Source: Deltaproteobacteria bacterium
Lineage (GTDB): Bacteria; Desulfobacterota; Deferrimicrobia; Deferrimicrobiales; Deferrimicrobiaceae
NCBI GenBank assembly: GCA_021815305.1
Contig: JAKAHC010000002.1
Span: 344,284-408,283 of the forward strand
DNA: 64,000 nucleotides
Direction: 5' to 3'
Part shown: piece by piece, positions 29,664 to 38,887 of the stretch
Position numbering within the stretch: the stretch's first letter is position 1
How the letters are laid out: each line of letters opens with the position of its first letter
Made by a program: the position numbers and the translations under genes
The notes under the pieces: generated by a model
Databases searched by the model: none
Told to the model about the DNA's origin: nothing
What the model saw: only the letters and a program-made list of their open reading frames with translations

Positions 29664-30891
29664 ACCGGATGGCCTCCGCCGGGTCAACCCGCGATGCCTG
29701 CACGGAAGGGTACACGGTGGCGAGGAAGCAGATCAGGACGGAGCTCGCAACCACCAGGAGGACCGTCCCCGGGTCCAGGGAGACGGGGAGCGTGGAGATG
29801 TAGTAGACGTCGCTCGGCAGGCGGATGAACTGGTACCGCTTCAGGAGATCGCAGAGCAGCGCTCCCGACACCGTGCCGATCGTGGTTCCGGCCACTCCGA
29901 TGATCAGACCCTCGAGGGCGAAGATGCGGCGGATCGTGCGCCTCGTCGCCCCCATCGTCATCAGGATCGCGATGTCCTTGTTCTTCTCCATCACGACCAT
30001 GATGAGGGTGCTGATGATGTTGAACGCCGCCACCAGGACGATCAGGACCAGGATGATGAACATCACCACCTTTTCGAGCCGCAGCGCGGAGAAGAGGTTC
30101 CGGTTGCTCTGCATCCAGTCCTTCGCCCAGAAGGGGTACCCGAGCGCCGAACGGATCCGCGCGGCAACGATCCCCGCCCGGTAGATGTCCCGGACCCTGA
30201 CCTCGATCCCCGTGGCGCGCCCCTGCGTCCCCAGCAGCCGCCCCGCCTCGTCGATGGAGACGTAGGCGAAGGTGGCGTCGTACTCGTACATGCCGGACTC
30301 GGAGACGCCGACCACGCGCAACCGGGCGATCTTCGGGAACGCGCCCAGCGGGGTGACCGTGCCCCCCGGGACGAGGACCTGGACGAGATCTCCGGGGGCC
30401 ACGCCGAGATTGAGCGCGAGTTCCTTCCCCAGGATGATCCCGGGCAGCCCCTCCGGCGTCTTGCGGCGCAGGTCCGAAATCCTGCCGGCCCGGATGTCCC
30501 GTGGGAGGCGCGTCACTTCCCCGACCGTGTCGATGTCCACTCCGCGCAGGACGCCCCCGACGGTGTTGCCGCCGGCGGAGATCATCATCTGGGTGAAAAC
30601 GTACGGGGAGGCGGCGACGACCCCCTCCACCTTCCGGACCCGCGCGGTCACCTCGTGGGGGGACGGGAAGCTCCCGTCGATACTGGTGACGTTCACGTGG
30701 GCGGTGGCACCCAGGATCCTGTCCTTCAGCTCCCCCTCGAAGCCGCTCATCACCGCCAGGACGATGATGAGCGCCATCACGCCGACGGTGACCCCCGCGA
30801 CGGAAATGAAGGAGATGATCGAGATGAAGGTCTGCTTCCGCTTGGCCAGGAGGTATTTCTTGGCGATGTAGAATTCGACGGGGAGGCTCAA
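29656..30891 (-). CDS. lolC: Lipoprotein-releasing permease LolC/E
   Basis: Permease of the lipoprotein release complex. The 411-residue product has an N-terminal helix (~20-47) after [19 protein letters not shown], a periplasmic domain, and three C-terminal helices with [14 protein letters not shown]. Only one LolC/E-type gene occurs here, so a homodimeric LolF-like complex is possible. The TTG start at 30891 follows AGAGGGG and the lysS stop. Confidence 0.93.
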   Translation of the reverse strand: MSLPVEFYIAKKYLLAKRKQTFISIISFISVAGVTVGVMALIIVLAVMSGFEGELKDRILGATAHVNVTSIDGSFPSPHEVTARVRKVEGVVAASPYVFTQMMISAGGNTVGGVLRGVDIDTVGEVTRLPRDIRAGRISDLRRKTPEGLPGIILGKELALNLGVAPGDLVQVLVPGGTVTPLGAFPKIARLRVVGVSESGMYEYDATFAYVSIDEAGRLLGTQGRATGIEVRVRDIYRAGIVAARIRSALGYPFWAKDWMQSNRNLFSALRLEKVVMFIILVLIVLVAAFNIISTLIMVVMEKNKDIAILMTMGATRRTIRRIFALEGLIIGVAGTTIGTVSGALLCDLLKRYQFIRLPSDVYYISTLPVSLDPGTVLLVVASSVLICFLATVYPSVQASRVDPAEAIRYE

Positions 30892-30894
30892 CCC

Positions 30895-32382
30895 CTACCC
30901 CTCTTTCCGCAGCAGCGGGAACAGGATCACCTCCCGGATCGACGGGGAATCCGTGAACAGCATGACGAGCCGGTCGATCCCGATCCCCTCGCCCGCCGCG
31001 GGAGGCATGCCGTACTCGAGGGCGCGAAGGTAATCCTCGTCCAGGAAATGCGCCTCCTCGTCCCCCCTCTCCCGCCGGCGGAGCTGCTCCTCGAACCTCC
31101 CCCGCTGGTCCACCGGGTCGTTCAGTTCGGAGAAGGCGTTGGCGATCTCGCGGCCGCGGACGATCAGCTCGAACCGGTCCACGATGCGGGGACGCGCGCC
31201 GTTCGGGCGCGACAGGGGGGAGACCTCGATCGGATACTCCGTCACGAAGGCCGGCCCCGCGATCCTGCGCTCCGCGACCTCCTCGTAGATCCCCACCAGG
31301 AGATGTCCCTGCGACGCGGCCGCCGCGTCGGGAACGCCGAGCCGCACCGCCGTTTCCCGCAGGAACGTCTCGTCCGCGAGCCGCTCCTCGGGGAAGCCTC
31401 CGTACCTCGCGGCGGCCTGGGCCACGGTGAGGCGTTCCCACGGAGGCGTGAAGTCCACCGTTTCCCCCTGGTAGGAAAACTTCGGGCTTCCGTACAGCGC
31501 CGTCGCGAGGGAGGAGAGCATGTCTTCGGTCAGCCCCATCAGGTCCGTAAACGTCGCGTAGGCCTGGTAGAACTCGATCATCGTGAACTCGGGGTTGTGC
31601 TGGGTGGAGATCCCCTCGTTCCGGAAATTCCGGTTGATCTCGAAGACACGCTCGAATCCCCCCACCAGGAGTCTCTTGAGGTAGAGCTCCGGGGCGACTC
31701 GAAGGTAGAGGTCCATGTCGAGCGTGTTGTGGTGTGTGACGAACGGGCGGGCGGTCGCGCCCCCGGCCACCGGTTGCATCATCGGCGTCTCCACCTCGAG
31801 GAAATCGCGCCGTGACAGGTAGTCCCGGAGGAAATTGACGATGCGCGCGCGCCTGCGGAAGATCTCGCGCACCTCGTCGTTGACGATCAGGTCCACGTAT
31901 CGCTGGCGGTACCGCGTCTCGACGTCGGAGAGGCCGTGCCACTTCTCCGGGAGGGGCCGGATCGCCTTCGTCAGGACGCGGAAGCGGTCCGCCTGCACGG
32001 TCAGCTCTCCGGTTCTCGTGATGAAGAGAGTCCCTTCCAGCCAGAGGAGGTCTCCGCTGTCCACAACCTTCTGGAACAGGCCGTACTCCGCGTCACCGAG
32101 CGTGTCCTTCTTGACGTATCCCTGGATCCGCCCGGACCGGTCGGAGAGGGAGAGGAAGGTCGCCTTTCCGAACCGGCGCAGCGCGACGACCCGGCCCGCG
32201 ATGTCCACCCGGATCGCCTTCCCGGCCAGCTCCTCGGGAGAGAGGGTCCCCGCCGCCGCCCGCGCCGCCGCCGCGGTCCAGCCCACCCGCTGGTCGTTCG
32301 GATACGGCGTTTCGCCGGCCGCGCGGAGATCCTCGATCTTCCGGTGCCGCTCCCGCATCAGGTCGTTCCACGCCTCGTTCAC
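30895..32382 (-). CDS. lysS: Lysyl-tRNA synthetase, class II
   Basis: Charges tRNA-Lys. The 495-residue class II enzyme has an OB-fold anticodon-binding domain (residues ~55-170), then motif 2 FRNEGISTQHNPEFTMIEFY and motif 3 GIGIDRLVMLF. The GTG start at 32382 overlaps the prfB stop (GTGA). prfB-lysS is a common pair, as in E. coli. Confidence 0.97.
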   Translation of the reverse strand: MNEAWNDLMRERHRKIEDLRAAGETPYPNDQRVGWTAAAARAAAGTLSPEELAGKAIRVDIAGRVVALRRFGKATFLSLSDRSGRIQGYVKKDTLGDAEYGLFQKVVDSGDLLWLEGTLFITRTGELTVQADRFRVLTKAIRPLPEKWHGLSDVETRYRQRYVDLIVNDEVREIFRRRARIVNFLRDYLSRRDFLEVETPMMQPVAGGATARPFVTHHNTLDMDLYLRVAPELYLKRLLVGGFERVFEINRNFRNEGISTQHNPEFTMIEFYQAYATFTDLMGLTEDMLSSLATALYGSPKFSYQGETVDFTPPWERLTVAQAAARYGGFPEERLADETFLRETAVRLGVPDAAAASQGHLLVGIYEEVAERRIAGPAFVTEYPIEVSPLSRPNGARPRIVDRFELIVRGREIANAFSELNDPVDQRGRFEEQLRRRERGDEEAHFLDEDYLRALEYGMPPAAGEGIGIDRLVMLFTDSPSIREVILFPLLRKEG

Positions 32383-33504
32383 GCCGCACCCCCCATCTCC
32401 CCGTCCGCGCCTCCGGCGAGCAGGTACTTCCGGACAAACTCCATGATGTCGCCGTCGAGCACCGCGTCGACGTTCCCCGCCTCGTGCCCGGTGCGGTGGT
32501 CCTTCACCATGCGGTACGGGGCCAGGACGTACGACCGGATCTGCGACCCCCACGCGATGTCCTTCTTCGACTTGTGGGCCTCCATCGCCTTTTCCGCCCG
32601 CTGCCGCATCTCGAGCTCGTAGAGCTTGGACCGGAGGATCTTCATCGCCATCGCCTTGTTCTTGTGCTGGGACCGCTCCTGCTGGCAGAGCACGACGATC
32701 CCCGACGGGAGATGCGTGATGCGCACGGCGGATTCCACCTTGTTCACGTGCTGTCCGCCCGCGCCGCCAGACCGCAGGGTGTCGATCTTCAGGTCCGACT
32801 CGTTGACCAGGATCTGGACGTCGTCGTCGATCTCGGGAGACACGAAAACCGATGCGAAGGAGGTGTGGCGGCGCTTGTTGGCGTCGAACGGGGAGATCCG
32901 CACGAGCCGGTGCACCCCGCTCTCCGCCTTGAGGTACCCGTACGGGTGGTCGCCGGACAGCACGAACGTCGCGTTCTTGATCCCGGCCTCCTCCCCTTCC
33001 TGCCGCTCCACCAGCTCCATCAGGAACCCGTTGCGGTCGGCGAAACGGGAGTACATCCGCAGGAGCATCTCCGCCCAGTCCTGCGACTCCGTGCCCCCCG
33101 CCCCGGCGTGGATGGTCACGATGGCGTTCCGGGCGTCGTTCTCTCCGGAGAGCATCCTCTCGAGTTCCATCGTGTCCAGCGTTTCCGTCACCCGGGCGAG
33201 ATGCTGCCCGATCTCCTGATCGAGCGCCTCGTCCCCGGACTCCTCGGCCAGGTCGAGGTACGCACGCAGGTCGGCCAGGGACGAAGCGAGCGCAGACCAC
33301 CGGGAGAGGAGTGTCTCGATCGCCTTCCGCTCCCGGAGGACGCCCTCCGCGTTCTCGGGGGAATCCCAGAATCCGTCCCGGGCGACGACCGCTTCGAGTT
33401 CCTTGAGACGGGATTCCCTGGCGTCTACTTCAAAGATAGCTCCGGAGCGCCTGGAAACGCGCCTCAAGCGTGGACGTCTTCTCTGCCAGCCAACCGGTTG
33501 CCAT
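32379..33504 (-). CDS. prfB: Peptide chain release factor 2 (programmed +1 frameshift)
   Basis: Terminates translation at UGA and UAA. ATG 33504 opens a 24-codon frame ending QALRSYL, where TGA (33432-33430) directly follows CTT. A +1 shift there (CTT TGA to CTT-GAA) joins a 350-codon frame beginning EVDARESRLKELEAV. The total is 374 residues, normal for RF2. GGQ is present in RSGGAGGQHVNKVES and the RF2-specific SPF in VRISPFDANKRRH. Its first 13 codons overlap the end of lnt. This is autoregulation and not a disrupted gene. Confidence 0.96.
33430..33447 (-). promoter_or_regulatory. prfB: prfB +1 programmed frameshift site
   Basis: On the minus strand the site reads CTC CGG AGC TAT CTT TGA. 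The slippery CTT and the in-frame TGA stop are preceded, one codon upstream (TAT), by a GGAG Shine-Dalgarno-like element in the same place as E. coli AGGGGG-TAT-CTT-TGA. The base after TGA is A here, C in E. coli. Low RF2 slows termination at UGA and favours the shift. Confidence 0.93.
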
Positions 33505-35044
33505 GGGATCCTCGCAGGGGGAAAAAGATCGTGAAAACGGCAATTATAATACAGGAAATCCCAAAGATTTCCCCACTTTTTGCATAGAGGGTCTCCCCGG
33601 TTCGCGGCGCGACCCCCGCCGTGACGGTCCCGCGCCGGAACAGCCCCAGCGAGGCGACGATCTCTCCCCTCGCGTCGATGAACGCGCTGATCCCGGAGTT
33701 CGCGGCGCGGACCATCGGCCGGCGGAACTCCACGCACCGCATCCGGGCCATCGCCAGCTGCTGGTACGGCGCCACGGTGTCGCCGAACCATGCGTCGTTG
33801 GTCACGTTCACCAGCCACTCCGCGCCGTCCCGTACGCTGTCCCGCACGATCGCCGGAAAGATGGCCTCGTAGCATACCGAGGCGCCGGCCTCGTGCCCGT
33901 CCACGCGGAACAGGGAGGAGGTGGTCCCCGAAGAGAAATCTTCCCCCCCCTCCGTCAGCTTCCGGAGGAAGAACAGGACCGGCCGCAGCGGGATGTATTC
34001 CCCGAACGGGACGAGATGGCGTTTATCGTATCTTCCCTCGACCACGCCGCGACCGTCCATGTAGAAGACGCTGTTGTAGAATTTCCCCCCGTCCGCGGGG
34101 TCGAACCAGGGAGCGCCGAAAATGACGGGAAGGCCCGCCCTCTCGACGATCCCGTCCAGCCGGCGGGAGAGATCCTCCTCCCATCCGTAGAAAAAGGGCG
34201 CGGCCGTTTCCGGCCAGACCACAAGCCTTGCGCCGTCCTCGCGCGCCTTCATCGTCAGTTCACCGTAGATGTCCAGGGTCTTCGTCTGGTTCTCCGGATC
34301 CCACTTGACGGACTGGTCGATCCCCCCCTGGGCGATCGCCACCTTGATGGACGCGCCCTTCACGGCGGGGGTGTTCCGCAGGCCCGTCGCGAAAATCCCG
34401 TACGCGGGCAGGAACAGCGCAACGGCGAGGGCGGGTGCGAGCCGCGGGAGCGCCGACCGGAAAGACCGGTCCGCGACCCGGCTCCCCGCCTGGTAGAGGG
34501 AGACTCCCGAAAGCGCGAGGAGGAACGAGAGCCCCGGGATCCCGGCAAGGTCGGCCGCCTGCCGCAACAGGGGGTTGCCCGCGAGGGTGTATCCCAAAAG
34601 CATCCAGGGGAAACCGGTGAACAGGTACGTCCGCGCCAGCTCGAGCCCCGTCCATACGAGGGGAAATGCCCAGAGGCCCTTCCCGCCGAACCGTTCCACG
34701 AGACGGCGCGCCGCCGCTCCCGCCACGGAGAAGTACGCCCCGAGGTACGCCGAGACGAGGAACACCGCGAGGCATCCGAGGGGCCAGCCCAGCTTCCCCT
34801 CCACCGCGATCGTGTGTGCGATCCAGTAGTACAGCGGCAGGCTTCCCGCCGTCCCCGCCAGCCACCCGCGCCAGGCGGCCCGTCGCACCGAGGAGGCGCC
34901 CGCCGTCAGGGCGAGGAAGGGCGCCATGCAGAGAAACGGAAGGTAGGGGACATCGTATCCCGGCATCCCCAACGTGTAGGACAGGACGAACAACGCGCCC
35001 GCAAGGAGATCCCGCGGGGTTTTCCCGACGACCCTCCGGCTCAA
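33464..35044 (-). CDS. lnt: Apolipoprotein N-acyltransferase
   Basis: Adds the third acyl chain to lipoproteins, which then enter LolCD. The 526-residue product has ~6 membrane helices in the first ~220 residues and a nitrilase domain with the catalytic triad Glu279 (VVWPETAAP), Lys341 (DKRHLVPFGEY) and Cys391 (SVCYEAIFP). The last membrane helix comes just before the C-terminus. TTG 35044 overlaps the ybeY stop (TTGA) with GGAGG upstream. The 3' end overlaps prfB by 41 bases. Confidence 0.95.
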   Translation of the reverse strand: MSRRVVGKTPRDLLAGALFVLSYTLGMPGYDVPYLPFLCMAPFLALTAGASSVRRAAWRGWLAGTAGSLPLYYWIAHTIAVEGKLGWPLGCLAVFLVSAYLGAYFSVAGAAARRLVERFGGKGLWAFPLVWTGLELARTYLFTGFPWMLLGYTLAGNPLLRQAADLAGIPGLSFLLALSGVSLYQAGSRVADRSFRSALPRLAPALAVALFLPAYGIFATGLRNTPAVKGASIKVAIAQGGIDQSVKWDPENQTKTLDIYGELTMKAREDGARLVVWPETAAPFFYGWEEDLSRRLDGIVERAGLPVIFGAPWFDPADGGKFYNSVFYMDGRGVVEGRYDKRHLVPFGEYIPLRPVLFFLRKLTEGGEDFSSGTTSSLFRVDGHEAGASVCYEAIFPAIVRDSVRDGAEWLVNVTNDAWFGDTVAPYQQLAMARMRCVEFRRPMVRAANSGISAFIDARGEIVASLGLFRRGTVTAGVAPRTGETLYAKSGEIFGISCIIIAVFTIFFPLRGSHGNRLAGREDVHA

Positions 35045-35520
35045 CGACCCGAACCTCCACGTTCGCCCGAGAGAACGCGCCGGTACATCTGGAGCTCCTT
35101 CCTTCGCATCCTCCTCGCCTCCGCCCCCCCGTTCTCGTGATCGTACCCCGCGAGGTGGAGGATCCCGTGGAGGACGAAGAAGAACACGCGCGCCTCCGGC
35201 GTCTCCTTCCACCCTTCCGTCTGCGCCAGGCAGGTGGGCGCCGACACGAGGATATCCCCCGTCACGGGACCGCCGAAGGATCCTCCGCCCTCCGCGTCGG
35301 GGAAGGAGATCACATTCGTCGGCCGGTCCCTTCCCAGGAATTCCCGGTTCCAGCGTGCGATCGCCTCGTCCCCCACGACCCGGATCCGCAGGTCCGCGCT
35401 CTCCGCCCGCAGGCACGCAAGGGCCCCCCGCGCGAGTTCCTTCAGGCGTTTCGCGGGAAACGGCGCGGGGCGCAAATCCTGGCGGACGCTGACCCGGAAT
35501 CGATCGTTCGGGACGGTCAA
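35041..35520 (-). CDS. ybeY: Endoribonuclease YbeY (rRNA maturation factor)
   Basis: Metal-dependent RNase needed for 16S rRNA 3' processing and ribosome quality control. The 159-residue product has the zinc motif HGILHLAGYDH near residue 120, NVISFPD and TGDILVS. The TTG start at 35520 overlaps the HD protein's stop (TTGA). The order phoH-HD-ybeY-lnt is the common phoH-ybeY neighbourhood. Confidence 0.95.
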   Translation of the reverse strand: MTVPNDRFRVSVRQDLRPAPFPAKRLKELARGALACLRAESADLRIRVVGDEAIARWNREFLGRDRPTNVISFPDAEGGGSFGGPVTGDILVSAPTCLAQTEGWKETPEARVFFFVLHGILHLAGYDHENGGAEARRMRRKELQMYRRVLSGERGGSGR

Positions 35521-37028
35521 CGGATCCCGCCCGCCTCGCCCTTGCCGCTCGCCGGGTAGTCCACCCGCGAATGCCCGACGGCGGACAGGACCTGCTGGAT
35601 GGCGCGCCCGACGGCGTGAAGATCCCGAAGCGTCAGGTCGCAATCGTTGAGCTGACCATCGAGGTACGCCCGGTTGATGATCCCCGTGACGGCATCGTCG
35701 ATCTCCCGGGCCGTCGGATTCCGGAGGCTGCGGACGGCCGCCTCCGCGGAGTCCGCCAGCATGATGATCGCCGCTTCGCGGGTCTTCGGCCGGGGACCGG
35801 GATAACGGAACATCTCCTCCGACGCCTTGCGGTCGCGGATGAGGGGGATCGCCTTGTCGAGGAAGCAGTACAGGAGGCTCGTCCCGTGGTGCTGCTCGAT
35901 GATCTCGGCGATCCGGTCCCCGAGCCGGCACTCCCGCGCCATCCTCGCCCCCTCCTTCACGTGGGATAGAATCACCGTTCGGGAGAGCCCCGGGGTCAGG
36001 GTGTCGTGGACGTTTCCCAACCCGGCCTGGTTTTCGGAGAAATATTGCGCCTTCCCGATCTTCCCCACGTCGTGGTACAGGGCGGCGACCCTGCAGAGCA
36101 CCGGGTTGGCGCCGATGGCGAGCGCACCGGCCTCGGCGAGGGTGCCCACGATCACGCTGTGGTGGAAGGTCCCCGGAGTCTCGAGCATGAGCCGCGACAG
36201 GAGCGGATGGCTCGTGCTCGCCAGCTCCATCAGGCGGATGTCGCTGGTGTACCCGAAAACGTACTCCGCGACGGGGAGCACCGCCAGTGCGATCGGACCG
36301 GAGATCGCGCCGTTCACGGCCCCGAAGATCCCGGCCCAGAGAAGGTTCCCGCCTCCGTAGAACGCCAGTTCCAGGGCGACCGCCCCGAAGGCGCAAACGG
36401 GAGCCGTCTGCAGCCCCACCCGAAGCATCCGGTACCGGTCCGGGATGCGGCGGGCGCGCGCCGCGCCCGCGGTCCCGCACAGCAGCAGGAACAGCATCGC
36501 GGACCACCGCCCGGATACCGCCGCCGCGGAGAGCACCGATGCGGCGACGGTGAACAAAATCGCCGTTTCGGAGTTCAGCAGGGTCCTCACCACGATCGCG
36601 AAGGCGGGGAGCGGGATCAGGTAGGCGCAGACCCTCGTGGGAACGGCGCCGCGGAAGGTGGGGGTCTCGGCCAGCAGGTCGATCACCGCCTTCGCGGCGA
36701 AGAAGAGGAGCAGGGCGAGCGAGCACAGGAAGAGGAAGTCCCGCGCCGCAAGCCTCACCTTGCGGACCTCCCGGCCGGCGAAGCCGAACCACTCCGTGAG
36801 AAAGAGGGTCACCGCCAGCGTGAGGGAGACCGCCCCCACGAAGGGGAAAAGCTCCCCCCAGCGCCCCGCGGAGTGCGGCATGAGCTCCCGGCCCCGGAGG
36901 TAGAACAGGACCGCGAACACGGCGGCGGATCCCAGGCTCAGGGCCAGGAGCCTCCCGTACCGGTCCCGCAGGGGAGCCCCGCCGTTCCGGGGCCGGTTAT
37001 CCCTGTTCCCGTTTCTCGAAACGTTCAT
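35517..37028 (-). CDS. 7TM-HD phosphohydrolase (PgpH/YqfF family, short form)
   Basis: Members of this family hydrolyse c-di-AMP. The 503-residue protein has about seven membrane helices between 27 and 262 and then an HD domain with FHHSVIVG, ALYHDVGKIGKAQYF, SHVKEG, QHHGT, MLADSAEAAVRSL and GQLNDCDLTLRDL, all as in PgpH. Typical members are ~700-800 residues because a large extracellular 7TMR-HDED domain lies after the first helix; here only ~15 residues separate helices 1 and 2. Ligand sensing by that domain is therefore absent. Start is ATG 37028, overlapping phoH by 32 bases. Confidence 0.88.
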   Translation of the reverse strand: MNVSRNGNRDNRPRNGGAPLRDRYGRLLALSLGSAAVFAVLFYLRGRELMPHSAGRWGELFPFVGAVSLTLAVTLFLTEWFGFAGREVRKVRLAARDFLFLCSLALLLFFAAKAVIDLLAETPTFRGAVPTRVCAYLIPLPAFAIVVRTLLNSETAILFTVAASVLSAAAVSGRWSAMLFLLLCGTAGAARARRIPDRYRMLRVGLQTAPVCAFGAVALELAFYGGGNLLWAGIFGAVNGAISGPIALAVLPVAEYVFGYTSDIRLMELASTSHPLLSRLMLETPGTFHHSVIVGTLAEAGALAIGANPVLCRVAALYHDVGKIGKAQYFSENQAGLGNVHDTLTPGLSRTVILSHVKEGARMARECRLGDRIAEIIEQHHGTSLLYCFLDKAIPLIRDRKASEEMFRYPGPRPKTREAAIIMLADSAEAAVRSLRNPTAREIDDAVTGIINRAYLDGQLNDCDLTLRDLHAVGRAIQQVLSAVGHSRVDYPASGKGEAGGIR

Positions 37029-37974
37029 AGGCCTTGATGATCTCCTGCACGATCGGGTGGCGTACGACGTCGATGTCGGTGAACCAGCAGAACCGGATCC
37101 CCTCCACGCCCTCGAGGATCGCGATCGCCACGTTCAAACCCGACACCCTGCCCATGGGGAGGTCCGTCTGCGTGATATCCCCCGTGATCACCGCCTTCGA
37201 TCCGAACCCGATCCTCGTGAGGAACATCTTCATCTGTTCCGAGGTCGTGTTCTGCGCTTCGTCGAGGATGACGAACGAGTCGTTCAGCGTCCGCCCCCGC
37301 ATGAAGGCCAGCGGCGCCACCTCGATGGTGCCGCGCTCCATGAGCTTCAGCGCCTGCTCGTACTCGAGCATGGTGTAGAGCGCGTCGTGCAGCGGACGCA
37401 GATACGGGTTCACCTTCTCCGCCATGTCCCCCGGAAGAAATCCGAGCTTCTCCCCCGCCTCCACCGCGGGACGGGCGAGGACGATCCGCTTCACTTCCTT
37501 GCGCAGGAGGTATCCCACCGCCATCGCCATGGCGAGAAAGGTCTTCCCCGTCCCGGCCGGCCCCACGCCGAACACGATGTCGTGGTCGCGGATGGCATCC
37601 AGGTACTTTTTCTGCGCAACGCTCTTCGCCGTGATTATCCGGTTCCGGGACGACTTGAAGACCACGTCCTGGAACACCTCGGAGACGTCGGCGTTCCTGT
37701 CGGCCGACACGATCCTCACGGCGGCCTCCACGTCGTTCCCCGCCACCGGGATCCCTCGGCGGAGGACCCTGTACAGGCCGGTGAGGACCTTCCCGGCGAG
37801 TTCCACCCGGATCGGATCGCCGCTTACGTGCGCATCCCTCTCTCCCGGGCGGATCACGACTCCCAGCAACTGCTCCAGGACCTTCAGGTGCCCGTCGTGG
37901 ACGCCGAACAGGGACGGGAGGACCGCAGGGTCCTCGAACCGTATCGTATCCTCTTTCGCAGCAGGAAATTCCAT
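36997..37974 (-). CDS. phoH: PhoH-like ATPase
   Basis: PhoH proteins are cytosolic P-loop ATPases linked to RNA metabolism and often paired with YbeY. The 325-residue product has Walker A GPAGTGKT at 138-145 and the Walker B region VILDEAQNTT. GDITQTDLP follows. ATG 37974 has GGAGG about 4 bases upstream. It follows the DUF4388 gene in the same direction and overlaps the HD gene. Confidence 0.94.
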   Translation of the reverse strand: MEFPAAKEDTIRFEDPAVLPSLFGVHDGHLKVLEQLLGVVIRPGERDAHVSGDPIRVELAGKVLTGLYRVLRRGIPVAGNDVEAAVRIVSADRNADVSEVFQDVVFKSSRNRIITAKSVAQKKYLDAIRDHDIVFGVGPAGTGKTFLAMAMAVGYLLRKEVKRIVLARPAVEAGEKLGFLPGDMAEKVNPYLRPLHDALYTMLEYEQALKLMERGTIEVAPLAFMRGRTLNDSFVILDEAQNTTSEQMKMFLTRIGFGSKAVITGDITQTDLPMGRVSGLNVAIAILEGVEGIRFCWFTDIDVVRHPIVQEIIKAYERFEKREQG

Positions 37975-37997
37975 ACGCCTCCGTTCCGGAACCGGTG

Positions 37998-38885
37998 TCA
38001 GAAGAAGTTCACCCAGCCCGCGAACACCGCCGTCGCCCCGGGCGAGAGAAGCGCGTTCCGGATCCACACGGCCGCCGCCATGGCGCCCCCCGCCCAGAGC
38101 GCGGCGTAAATCCAGAGGAGTCTGCGCCGGGAGGAGAGCGCCTTGCGCATCCGTTGGACGGGGTCGATCCGGTCCCCCTCCTCCACCGCCGACACCTCGA
38201 CCAGGCCGCGCTCCAGAAGCGCGCCCAACCCCTTGATCCCCTCGAGACCCGTCATGCAGGCCTTCCGGAACACCCGGTCGGGGTCTTCCGAGAAATCGAG
38301 GGCCTTCCAGAGCACGCGCTCGGGCTCGGAGAACGCGTACGTGTCGACCCGCTCTCCCCGTTTCCGGGAGACGCGAAAGGGGCCCGGCGGGAACTTCTGC
38401 CGGCACAGGGGATACTCGTCCAGGAACTGCATCCCTTCCATCATGAGGACGTCCGGCCGGATCGACTCCCCCCCCCATGTCGCCGGCCGCACGCTGAACC
38501 CCTCGAAGCGGTACTCTCCTTCCCGGAACGTCAGGACGTCGAACAGGCACTCCCGGATCTGCAGGGCGAGGTACCGTGAAAGAACTTCCCTGGAAAGCTT
38601 CCCCTTCTCGATGAGCAATTCCCCGAGCTTTTTCCCCCCCGCGCTCTGCGCGTCGAGAAACCGTTTGACCTCGCTGTCCGTGAGATACCCCGCATCCCGC
38701 AGCATCGTCCCCAAGAGGGAACGGGCCTCCCGCCGGTCGGGCTGCACGTCCACGATCCTGCCCTCCGAGAAAAGGAAGACGGTCACGCGCTCTTTGCCCG
38801 TGATGGAGAGGGCGCCGCTCTTCCCTTGGGAGGAAATGAGCTGGAAGATGTCCGGGATGCTGAAGTCGGCGATTTTCCCCTGCAC
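37998..38885 (-). CDS. DUF4388 domain protein with C-terminal membrane helix
   Basis: Function unknown. The 295-residue product starts MQGKIADFSIPDIFQLISSQGKSG, the DUF4388 opening, continues with LSITGKERVTVFLFSEGRIV and a helical wing (LGELLIEKGKLSREVL). A single hydrophobic helix near 250-275 anchors it near the C-terminus. DUF4388 occurs in signalling and motility proteins of delta-type bacteria. It follows the TPR membrane gene by 2 bases and precedes phoH. The GTG start is at 38885. Confidence 0.85.
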   Translation of the reverse strand: MQGKIADFSIPDIFQLISSQGKSGALSITGKERVTVFLFSEGRIVDVQPDRREARSLLGTMLRDAGYLTDSEVKRFLDAQSAGGKKLGELLIEKGKLSREVLSRYLALQIRECLFDVLTFREGEYRFEGFSVRPATWGGESIRPDVLMMEGMQFLDEYPLCRQKFPPGPFRVSRKRGERVDTYAFSEPERVLWKALDFSEDPDRVFRKACMTGLEGIKGLGALLERGLVEVSAVEEGDRIDPVQRMRKALSSRRRLLWIYAALWAGGAMAAAVWIRNALLSPGATAVFAGWVNFF

Positions 38886-38887
38886 GT

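Noticed and set aside
26704..31815. 1703-codon open frame on the plus strand
   Set aside because: It is antisense to skp, bamA, lolD, lolC and lysS, all with clear motifs. GC-rich codon structure often leaves the opposite strand open. No domain, ribosome binding site or signal supports it.
33430..33504. prfB as a frameshifted pseudogene
   Set aside because: The break is the conserved CTT-TGA programmed site with an SD-like element at the right spacing, and all functional motifs are intact.
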